Positions 1 to 8,200 of a DNA stretch of 23,419 nucleotides are shown piece after piece; the first letter of the stretch is position 1, and each line of letters opens with the position of its first letter. Position numbers and translations under genes: made by a program. This stretch comes from a virus. Location of the stretch: the IMG/VR virus record IMGVR_UViG_3300030060_000992, positions 1-23,419 of that record; one strand, given 5' to 3'. A model generated the notes under the pieces. The model was not told where the DNA came from and made no database searches. It worked only from the letters and a program-made list of their open reading frames with translations.

Positions 1-1730
1 ATTTAGTTTTAGATGACGATACCGGCACTACAGACGATACCGGCACTACAGACGATACCACTTCTACTGAAACCGTTGATCTTAGCGACATAACTGACGC
101 GGATACTGTTACAGACACTTCTGGCACTGACTTAACTACAGACGATTCAGCCGTTTCTGCAATTGACCCAAACATTCGTGGTATAGCAGGGGCAGATCTA
201 TCTAAGTTATACGAGGGTGTAACTCTAAACGACGATGGTTCTTATACATGGCGGGGGATAAACATGTCTCCCGAAGTTATGGCGCGAACGATTGCTAATA
301 GCGATCCTAGCATGTTCCCCGAAAAGCCAGACCGCTTAGACACTATAGAGTCCAACCTCACAGGTAACTTATCTGCTGTAGAAACTAACTTATTAGAACA
401 AATAGCAGCTAATGAAAAAGCTGGCTTAGGCCGCGACGAAGCACTCGCTAAAGCAATAGAAACGGTATCTGATAACTTAGGAATTACAGAGACTAACTTA
501 AAAGAAGCTATATCTGACTCAGAATCGGCACTATCAACAGAAATAAGTAATTTAGCTACAGATATTGCTACAGACCTTGGCAATGTAGAAGCAAACCTAC
601 TAGAAGAAATAGCCAATAACGAAGAAGCTGGGCTAGACCGCGATCAAGCTCTAGCTGAAGCAATAGAAACGGTATCTGATAATTTAGGTATCACAGAAGA
701 TAATCTTCTAGACGCTATATCCGATTCAGAATCGGCATTGTCAGACGAAATTGATGACCTAGCTACAGACGTTGCTACAGATCTTGGCAATGTAGAGAAG
801 AATATACTTGAAGAAGTAGCAGCCAATGAAGAGGCTGGGTTAGACCGTGACAAGGCGCTTGCTGAAGCAATAGAGACTGTATCTGATAATTTAGGTATTA
901 CAGAAGACAACCTAACCAAGATTATAGAGGCGGGCGATACTGCACTTTCTGATGAGATAGCTGATGTAGGCACTGCTGTAGACGACCTTGCTGGTGAATT
1001 AGGTGTAACAAAAGACGAGCTTCTTGGCACTATAGGGCAAACGGAAGAAGACCTACTTGCAGCATTAGGCGAGACAGAAACAGCATTAGGCGGCGAGATT
1101 GACACCATAGCCGCAGTGCTAGGTAAACCCGCTCAAGACGTAACGTCTGCTGACGTTGACTTTGTTACTGATCTTATTGCACAACAAGAAGCACTAGCTG
1201 ATCCGTCTACATTTGCGTTTACTGAGGCGCAGCTAGGCTATGATGTAACAGGTGATGGGGTTGTAGATGTTACAGACCTTAATTTACTGCAAGACGTACT
1301 AGCTGGCGACCAAACACTAGACCCACTTACAGATAACCGCTTTGCCGCAACAGGTGTGTTCGCTTCGCAGTTACAGCAACAACAAGAACTGCAACAGCAG
1401 CTACAACAGCAACAACAGCAGCAGATGCAGCAACAAATGCAAATGGAGCAGCAAGCCAAACAACGTGCAAAGGAGTCGTCCGCAAGAGATTTTTTAAGTA
1501 TGCTCTTAGCTTCTGAAGAGGGTAGAGTAGATGTAGGGCAGTCGCCCCTTGCGCAGTTAGAGCCAGCCTATGACTTTGGTAGTATTTTTGGTACGCCTCA
1601 GAACACTGCAAGTAGTCCTTATGGGGGCTATGCTAGTTCTAACCCGTTTGGACAGCCTCCAAGACGTATAGCACAAGGTGGTATCATAGAAAGCAATGAA
1701 GAATTGTTGCGACTACTTGGGAAAGGTTAA
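1..1730 (+). CDS. Fibre-like virion protein with coiled-coil repeats and EF-hand/dockerin loop (5' truncated)
   Basis: The reading frame is open to the left window edge (first complete codon at base 3), so the ATG at 264 is internal and the gene starts outside. Visible parts in order: a Thr/Asp-rich stretch with DDTGTT repeats; three tandem 69-residue helical repeats (bases 387-1007) each with the core IETVSDNLGITE, followed by degenerate continuation; a calcium-loop-like motif DVTGDGVVDVTD (bases 1242-1277) as in dockerin/EF-hand loops; a Gln-rich tract (about 1371-1463); and a C-terminus with IAQGGI. The combination of helical repeats, one EF-hand loop, then an LDP...TG...poly-Q helix is one I associate with marine podophage virion proteins. 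An elongated, trimeric or tail-associated role is inference. It overlaps the next gene by one base (TAATG), indicating translational coupling. No enzymatic motif is seen. Confidence 0.8.
   Translation, partial: LVLDDDTGTTDDTGTTDDTTSTETVDLSDITDADTVTDTSGTDLTTDDSAVSAIDPNIRGIAGADLSKLYEGVTLNDDGSYTWRGINMSPEVMARTIANSDPSMFPEKPDRLDTIESNLTGNLSAVETNLLEQIAANEKAGLGRDEALAKAIETVSDNLGITETNLKEAISDSESALSTEISNLATDIATDLGNVEANLLEEIANNEEAGLDRDQALAEAIETVSDNLGITEDNLLDAISDSESALSDEIDDLATDVATDLGNVEKNILEEVAANEEAGLDRDKALAEAIETVSDNLGITEDNLTKIIEAGDTALSDEIADVGTAVDDLAGELGVTKDELLGTIGQTEEDLLAALGETETALGGEIDTIAAVLGKPAQDVTSADVDFVTDLIAQQEALADPSTFAFTEAQLGYDVTGDGVVDVTDLNLLQDVLAGDQTLDPLTDNRFAATGVFASQLQQQQELQQQLQQQQQQQMQQQMQMEQQAKQRAKESSARDFLSMLLASEEGRVDVGQSPLAQLEPAYDFGSIFGTPQNTASSPYGGYASSNPFGQPPRRIAQGGIIESNEELLRLLGKG
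15..59 (+). repeat. 18-bp tandem repeat (2.5 copies) encoding DDTGTT
   Basis: GACGATACCGGCACTACA occurs at 15-32 and 33-50 without mismatch, followed by a half copy at 51-59. The copies are in frame with the fibre-like CDS and encode a DDTGTT repeat. Perfect identity suggests recent slippage or expansion. More copies may lie left of the window edge. Confidence 0.85.
387..1007 (+). repeat. Three tandem 207-bp (69-residue) coding repeats
   Basis: Copies at about 387-593, 594-800 and 801-1007. The landmark CAATAGA starts at 454, 661 and 868, giving exact 207-base spacing. The encoded core AIETVSDNLGITE is identical in all three, while the DNA differs mostly at third codon positions. The repeats have therefore diverged at the DNA level under protein-level selection. 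The third copy decays in its last third, and weaker, shorter echoes (GELGVTKDELL, LGETETALGGEI) follow. Confidence 0.9.
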
Positions 1731-2434
1731 TGAGCACATTTTTTAGTGATTTAGTTGATAAGTTTGCGGGCAAAGAAGATGCCAGCTTTACAGACTTTAT
1801 TACCAGTGACGCCGGTTCTGCACTTGCCGGACTTGGTATATCTGCTCTAGGTAACAAGTTTGCCCCAGACTTTTTTAACCCTCAAATGCAATCCACTGGC
1901 TATCAAGGCGAAATACCTCGATACGCCGCAGTGCGTGAGAGGGTAGCAATGCCTGAAAGACAACCTATACCCGAGGGCGGTGTTGATCCGAATCGTCGCC
2001 CCGGTTCCGCAGGTCGTCGTTACTTTAGCGACACCATCTACGCAAAACAGCCAGAAACCACTCCAATGTCTATTGCAGAAGCCCGCGCCAAAGCTAAAGA
2101 GCAAGCGGAAGGCATAGCAGCTTTACAAGGTGGTACAGGTATGGCAGCGGGGGGTATTTTATCTCTGAAGGAAGGCTCACCCGGACGGTATTTAGATGGC
2201 TCTACTGATGGTATGGCCGATAGAGTCCCTGCACGAATTGATAATGGGCAAGAAGCAAGATTAAGTGACGGTGAGTTTGTTATACCTGCGGATGTAGTAA
2301 GTCATCTAGGCAATGGCAACTCAGAGGCGGGCGCAAAAGTTTTACACCAAATGATGAACCGAGTACGCAAAGAACGTACTGGAAACAAAAAACAGGGTAA
2401 AGAAATAGACCCTATGGGGATGCTACCAGTATGA
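1730..2434 (+). CDS. Virion-associated protein with DGEFVIPADVV motif
   Basis: The 234-residue protein has no enzymatic motif. The N-terminal part is short and mixed helical; residues 57-65 read TGYQGEIPR. Residues 138-144 are MAAGGIL, and residues 160-212 carry a conserved block including ARLSDGEFVIPADVV and LGNGN, ending in a basic MMNRVRKERTG stretch. I recognise this C-terminal block as recurrent in structural-region proteins of marine phages; its function is not established to my knowledge. The start ATG shares a base with the upstream stop (TAATG), and its own stop overlaps the next ATG (ATGA), placing it firmly in the virion operon. A minor tail or internal-core role is inference. Confidence 0.75.
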   Translation: MSTFFSDLVDKFAGKEDASFTDFITSDAGSALAGLGISALGNKFAPDFFNPQMQSTGYQGEIPRYAAVRERVAMPERQPIPEGGVDPNRRPGSAGRRYFSDTIYAKQPETTPMSIAEARAKAKEQAEGIAALQGGTGMAAGGILSLKEGSPGRYLDGSTDGMADRVPARIDNGQEARLSDGEFVIPADVVSHLGNGNSEAGAKVLHQMMNRVRKERTGNKKQGKEIDPMGMLPV

Positions 2435-3405
2435 GTATATTAAGGTATCAAAACGGCGGTGATGTCACTCAAGACCCGCTAGTAGGTCAGCAAACAGGGT
2501 ATCAAGGTGCGCTAGCGGAGTTTGCTGGCGACTACGTAACTGATTTTCTAGGTAAAGGTCGTGCTCTAGCTGACCAAGGTTACCAAGCCTACACAGGGCC
2601 GCTTACTGCAGGGCAATCTCAACTGCAAGACACCGCTTTTGCAGGTCTGGGTAATCTTGTTGTACCCACCACTGAGCAGATGTCTTTTACTCCCGGAACC
2701 TTTAGTGCTATGGAAGCACCTACTGCCACTGCTGATGCGCCCGCCGCAGGAGGCACTAACGTCAACCAGTATATGAACCCCTATCTGTCAGCGGTATTAC
2801 AGCCACAGCTAGCAGAAGCTCGTAGACAGTCAGAGATTAGCCGATTAGCTGATGAGGGCAGGCTGACTCAGGCAGGTGCTTTTGGTGGGTCTCGTCAGGC
2901 CGTTATGGATCTAGAACGTGAAAACATATTAAACAGAAATCTAGCGGAACTGACAGGTCAAGGCTACGCACAAGCCTTTCAACAAGGCAGAGATCAGTTC
3001 AACTTAGAGCAGCAACGACAGCAAACAGCCACCGATGCGGCTAGACGGTTTGGGCTTGAGTCATTAGCGGCGCAGGCGGGTGCGGGGCGTACGCAAAGAG
3101 ATATAGAACAAGCGGGTATATTGGCGGACAGAGAACAATTTGAAGAGGAAAGAGACTTCCCATACAAGCAACTGCAATACCAGCGTTCACTGCTGCAAGG
3201 ACTACCAATCGCTGCAAGGTCTTACTCTGTAACGCAGCCTAGCGGTCTTAGCGCACTATTAGGCAGCACAGGTGATGTGTCTTCGTTAATTAGCTCGTTA
3301 TTTGGCTTAGGTGGTACGGAGAAAAAAGACGATTCTGGTAGCGGTATGACCGCAGAAGAAATAGCTGATTTTATAGCTAAGAGAGACGCGGGAGGGGCTG
3401 CATAA
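2431..3405 (+). CDS. Virion structural/DNA-ejection-type protein (MNPY...GAFGGSRQ family)
   Basis: The 324-residue protein has the family signature MNPYLSAVLQPQLAEARRQ (residues 115-133), a helical stretch, AGAFGGSRQAV (residues 148-158) and a Gln-rich helix (QQGRDQFNLEQQRQQ, 184-198). I associate this pattern with conserved structural proteins just upstream of giant ejection proteins in marine podophages. It resembles internal virion or DNA-transfer proteins in composition (long amphipathic helices, Gln/Ala-rich). The extreme N-terminus has YQNGG, and residues 21-25 TGYQG, which is shared with the upstream protein. Its start overlaps the upstream stop by four bases (ATGA), and its stop shares a base with the next start. 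Exact role, whether core, nozzle or ejected protein, cannot be decided from the sequence. Confidence 0.78.
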   Translation: MSILRYQNGGDVTQDPLVGQQTGYQGALAEFAGDYVTDFLGKGRALADQGYQAYTGPLTAGQSQLQDTAFAGLGNLVVPTTEQMSFTPGTFSAMEAPTATADAPAAGGTNVNQYMNPYLSAVLQPQLAEARRQSEISRLADEGRLTQAGAFGGSRQAVMDLERENILNRNLAELTGQGYAQAFQQGRDQFNLEQQRQQTATDAARRFGLESLAAQAGAGRTQRDIEQAGILADREQFEEERDFPYKQLQYQRSLLQGLPIAARSYSVTQPSGLSALLGSTGDVSSLISSLFGLGGTEKKDDSGSGMTAEEIADFIAKRDAGGAA

Positions 3406-5255
3406 TGATAGCTAATTCCTCACAAGGCATAGTGGAGATGATACAGCGTAAAAAAGACGCATATCAGGACAATCCACAAGCATTACAACAGCGGTATCAA
3501 CAGAACAAACAGCTTACTGACTTGCTAGCACTGCAGCAGCTAAAGACAGAAAAAGAAGCCGCGGCACGCGACATACAGCTAAAAATGCAACAGAACCCCC
3601 AGACCATTGCACAGCAACGTGAGCAAGAAGTCTTAGGCCTTATCAAACAAGAGCAAGGGCGTAATCTAGGCGAAGTTACTCAACAGGTAGGTGGCGTTCT
3701 AGGGCAGCGTCAAAAAGAAGCCATGCAACGGCGACAACGCATGGGTATGGCCCAAGGCGGCATCGTTGGGTTTCAGTCTGGCGAGATAGTAGACGGAGAA
3801 AAAGCAGAAACAATAAGTGTTGCGGATGCTATAGCGGAGTTAGGCGAGGAAGCCTTTAACTACATAAAGGAAAATCCAGCAGAAGCCGCGCTACAGCTTG
3901 GGCTTATAGTCGTTCCCGGCGGGCTTGCCGTAAGAGGCGGATTAGCTGCATTAAAGGCGGCAGGAGTAACATCTAAGCTAAAGAACCTAATGCGGGGCAA
4001 GAAGCCTGACTTTGAAATCACTCCTAAAGGCACCGCAGTACCCACAGATAGGTCTGGGATAATTTCTAAGTCTAAAGAACTTATGCCGTCTGGCCCTATA
4101 GAAGCTGGTAAACAGCTAGTGCCTTATGGAAGAGGGGCGTCGATGACTCGCCCGACAGCAGCTTTGACTGCTGCAGGTGCGCTTGGGTTAGGTAGCTTAA
4201 CTGGTGACGAAAAAGTTGCTGACGACGAAGGAAAGAAAGATCCCGGCCCTTATGGGCCTCCGTTACCACCAGTTAAACCCAACATTCCCGGTGTTGACAC
4301 TATTGATAAAGATGCGCTGTTTGACGAGCTTGAAGTCGAAACACCAACACTAGACATTGGCACTACTAGGCAAGACGCTGCGAAGGGCATTTTAACTGAC
4401 ATAGGCTTAGATACACGAGCCGGTAGAGATCCAGATGCAGTGCGAAAAGCTAGAATGGCTGACGTTAAAGAAGAGATGGGTCTTGCAGGAATACAGACTA
4501 AGAAGCAAAGCCAGATAGATAGGCTACGCACACAACAAGAACAACTTGCAGAACGCGATCCGTTTGAGGCATTTATAGCTGGCACAGTGGGCGCTGCTCA
4601 ACGTGGTGGGCCGGGAGGTTTTGCTGCGGGATATATGGGTAAGTTGTCTCAACAACGCGCACAGCAGCGACAAAACCTTAAAGACGAGTTTGGTATAGAG
4701 AACGAGCTTTTAGATCTTGAGCAAACTGTGTTGAGTAAAGGCATCGACAGTGCAGATAAAGCAGTGCAAGTGCTATCAACAGAAAAACAAGCATACGCAA
4801 ACATCATGTCTAAGGCTTCTGAAGGTGATATTTCTGATGCTCAAGAACAGGCGAATCGCGTGCTCGATGCAGATGTACAGAACATTAAGACGAAGCTAGA
4901 TTTGTTAGGACAAGAAACTGACCGTGCAATAGCGTCTGCTGAACTGCGCGGAGCCGCATTAGAAGACATGCAAGAACTACTACAGAAAGAAGTAGAACGT
5001 CGTGATGAACTACTTTCACCTGTAATAACTGCATTAGTAAACGATGCTCAATCAGGGTACGGCGATGTAGAAAGCGCAGTGAACAGAGCGGGCATAACTA
5101 AAGGCTTTATCTTGCAAGCCAGCGGTATATTTGAAAGAGAAGAGGATTTGTTACGGCGCATAGAAGCATTAGGAGGAGATGTTTCTTCTCAGAGATCCGC
5201 CTTAGCTGAACAGCGAAAGCGAGTTGAGCTTATGGGTCAGTATCTACAGCAGTAA
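3405..5255 (+). CDS. Internal-virion-like protein with hydrophobic segments
   Basis: The 616-residue protein starts with a Gln/Lys-rich helical region (residues 10-115), then MAQGGIVGF (115-123), a hydrophobic Gly/Ala-rich segment (about 160-187, AALQLGLIVVPGGLAV), a second one (about 251-267, TAALTAAGALGLGSL), a Pro-rich linker (about 275-300) and a long predicted coiled-coil C-terminal half (about 340-616). Large helical proteins with short membrane-active segments placed before a giant ejection protein fit an internal core or injected protein in a podophage; this is inference from layout and composition, not a recognised domain. It is coupled on both sides by TAATG junctions. No catalytic motif was seen. 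Confidence 0.72.
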   Translation: MIANSSQGIVEMIQRKKDAYQDNPQALQQRYQQNKQLTDLLALQQLKTEKEAAARDIQLKMQQNPQTIAQQREQEVLGLIKQEQGRNLGEVTQQVGGVLGQRQKEAMQRRQRMGMAQGGIVGFQSGEIVDGEKAETISVADAIAELGEEAFNYIKENPAEAALQLGLIVVPGGLAVRGGLAALKAAGVTSKLKNLMRGKKPDFEITPKGTAVPTDRSGIISKSKELMPSGPIEAGKQLVPYGRGASMTRPTAALTAAGALGLGSLTGDEKVADDEGKKDPGPYGPPLPPVKPNIPGVDTIDKDALFDELEVETPTLDIGTTRQDAAKGILTDIGLDTRAGRDPDAVRKARMADVKEEMGLAGIQTKKQSQIDRLRTQQEQLAERDPFEAFIAGTVGAAQRGGPGGFAAGYMGKLSQQRAQQRQNLKDEFGIENELLDLEQTVLSKGIDSADKAVQVLSTEKQAYANIMSKASEGDISDAQEQANRVLDADVQNIKTKLDLLGQETDRAIASAELRGAALEDMQELLQKEVERRDELLSPVITALVNDAQSGYGDVESAVNRAGITKGFILQASGIFEREEDLLRRIEALGGDVSSQRSALAEQRKRVELMGQYLQQ

Positions 5256-8200
5256 TGCAAACTCATTCTTTAGAGCAAGTACAAACGGCGATTAGAAACG
5301 CCCAAGCTGCGGGGGACGCTGGAGCAGTAGCAGCCCTCAAAGACTACGAAGAAGACATAAAAAGAGACATAGCAATGCTACGTGCTCTTGCTCCACGTAA
5401 AGAAGCTGGTGTAGTAGAGAACATTACTTCTGGAATCGGCGCGGGTATTGTTGATGTAGGCGAACTTGCATTACTAGGTGGTGCAGCCGCACTAGAAGAA
5501 GACGCTGAACTTGTTGCTCGCGAAAAAATTAAAGCGGGCGCTGCGTCTTTACGTCCAGAAGGCGGTGATCCCGATTCTATTAGCTACCAAATAAGTCAAG
5601 CACTTGGTTCTATTACAGGACTTGCTGCCGTACCTGCAGCCGCTGCAGTTGCTGGTGCCTCCGGAACCGCTGCTATAGGCCTCGGTGCGCTAGCTGCTGC
5701 CGGTGCCGGTGCTGGTGAGGCGAGTGAGCGAGCACGGTCTGCTGATGCTACTGAAGAAGAGCGAGCCACTGCTACCATGCGAGGCGCAGGAATCGGTTTA
5801 CTTGACATACTGCCAATCGCAAGGGTGGTTAAGTTTGTTGATCTACCCGCTCTCAACAAGATATTAGATAAAATACCGCCCGAAAAAGTAGAGACTATAG
5901 GCGAGCGTATACGTAGCGCGGGAGTAACGGGCGGTGCAGAAGCCGCACAGGAAGCAGCGTCTAACGTACTACAAAACTTAAACGCTAGAGAGTATGACGC
6001 TCTAGCAGAAGCGTTCGACATAACCACCGCTCAAGAAGCGGCACTGGGCGGTTCCGCAGGGGCTATTTTACAAGGGCTTGTAGACCTATTTACTTCACGT
6101 AAACGCGGTAAAACTGTTGCTGAAGTAGCAGAAGAACAAGCAGATAACCCTGAAATTGCAGGGTTATTAGAGTTCAAGCCAGAAAGACCGACACAGCTAG
6201 AGTTATTTGATCGTGGTGATATTGAAGGGCCACGAGGAGATTCAACAGCACAAGCTGAAAGAGACAGGCTGTTTGAAGAAGAACCTAGCAGAGCCGTATC
6301 GCCAGACCAAGAATCGTTGCCGGGGTTAGAGCCAAAACGAGTAGGCCCACAACTGCAGGGGTTGCCTGCACCAGAAGGCGAAACAGTAGCGGGTGAAACA
6401 CTAGCTGTTACACCAGAAGGTCAGGCACTTACTAGAGAAGAAGTATTAGCTCGTATTAACCAGAGGGATAAAGAACAGCAACTTACTGAGCAGCCTGTAT
6501 CTGATGAAGCTCGAACAGGTAGAGAACGCGCTGAGATTGCTAAGCGAGAGCAAGGTGATCTGTTTCCAACTGAATTAGCAGTAGCAGAACAAGAAGCACA
6601 ACGTCGTGCAGAGGAGCCTACCCCTACGCCTAAAGCTGTTACTGAAGAAGCCTTGACTACCGCTGGGTTTGCGCCTAACGCCGCAATACGAAAACGTATT
6701 GTAGGTAAGGATCTGAACGCTCTAGAAGTACAAACAGATCTCACAGAAACAGCAAACAAACTCAAGTCTAAAAAAATTAAACGAGGAGTTACTCGTCTTT
6801 TAGCGGAGGTGCCAAGTGAGCAACGTGATCTATCTTTCCCAACTCGACGTGCTAGACAAGGAACTGACGAAGCAGGAAGTAGAGTCGGCGTTCCAAGTGA
6901 TTTACAGCGTGTGGAGGACGACCAACCACGTAGAAGTACCGAAGCACCTGCGGCATCTGTCAGAGAAGAGCTGGGAGTTTTTGATAGCGGCGTTGGGCAA
7001 GTTACTGGACGAGAAGGAACACAACGCAGTGCACTAATGCGCAGAGCGATGGCTAAAGCTAGAGGCGAGCGAGCAGCCACGAAGAGAAAGGCACCTGTCG
7101 TCAGAGAACCAGAAGCGGAAGAATTTACGTTAGCAGATGCGGATGTAGACACGCAGGCGGCTGAGCTTAACGCTAGGGTTGAGCAGTTACAGAGTGAGCA
7201 AGAAGCTGCGGCACCTGAGTCGAAAAGTGTAGTGGGGGCTAGAGTAGCCCCGCCGCAGGAGCTACGAGATCTAGCCGCTCAACTACGAGAAGAGAACCCA
7301 AATCTCAGTCTTGCAAGAGCAAACGACTTAGCTAGGCAGGAATTAGAGGGCGCTCCAGAAGTTCGTGTGCAAGCGGGTGACAGAGACAAGTACCTAATGC
7401 ACGTCAAGGACATGGAAGTTGATCCAAGACTTGCTGCACGGATGATAGAGACTTCGCGAACCGCCCCAATGTTCGGCTCTACCAACGCAGCCGAAGCTAT
7501 TGATATGCCCCTACAGGATTCGGTGATTGCCAAGATAAACGCGGGGGACACTCGCGGTGCCTTGGAAGCACTGGCAAAGACAGTCAAAGACAGACGACTT
7601 GCAAGGGTTGCTAGGAAGTTAATGAAGTATGTCGGTTCGACTGCAACAGATGTCGTAAACATACAACCCCTGCAGGCTACCAGCACCGTGCGTGACGCTA
7701 ACAATATACGCAGTATGCTGGACGCTAAAGATAAGTATGGGCAGAACCCGTTAGGTCTTTTTGTACCTAAAGAGAACAGAATCCTGCTCAACACAGACGG
7801 TGGCCTAAACGGGACAGTTTTCTTACATGAGATGACTCATGCGGCTACTTTATATGAGATAGCTACAAAACCAAAAAGCAGCACAGTTGTAGAGCTTGAC
7901 CGTATATACCAAGCCGCAAAAGAAGTGCTGGGTGATAACTTCTACGGCACAAAAGACCTAAAAGAGTTTGTAGCTGAGGCTTTCGCCAACCCTAGATTTC
8001 AACGTGACCTTGCTCGTATCAATGCAAAGGGCGAGCCGCTAAGTTTATTTCAAAGGTTCAAGGGGGCTATTGCTCGGTTTCTTGGGTTCGATAATTACAG
8101 TGTTTTTGGTGACACGTCAGCGCAAGCCGAAGTTAATCGTCTAGTAGATAAGATATTAGCTACTGCACCAGAACGTGCGGGTCTAGACAACATACCGTCG

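Noticed and set aside
644-1108. Ser-rich ORF on the - strand inside the fibre-like gene
   Set aside because: Shadow of the repeat region; periodic Ser/Ala/Ile composition follows the + strand repeats, with no ribosome site or neighbour on that strand.
1238-1459. Cys-rich ORF on the - strand
   Set aside because: Antisense of the poly-Gln tract (CAG/CAA read as TGC/TTG); composition artefact.
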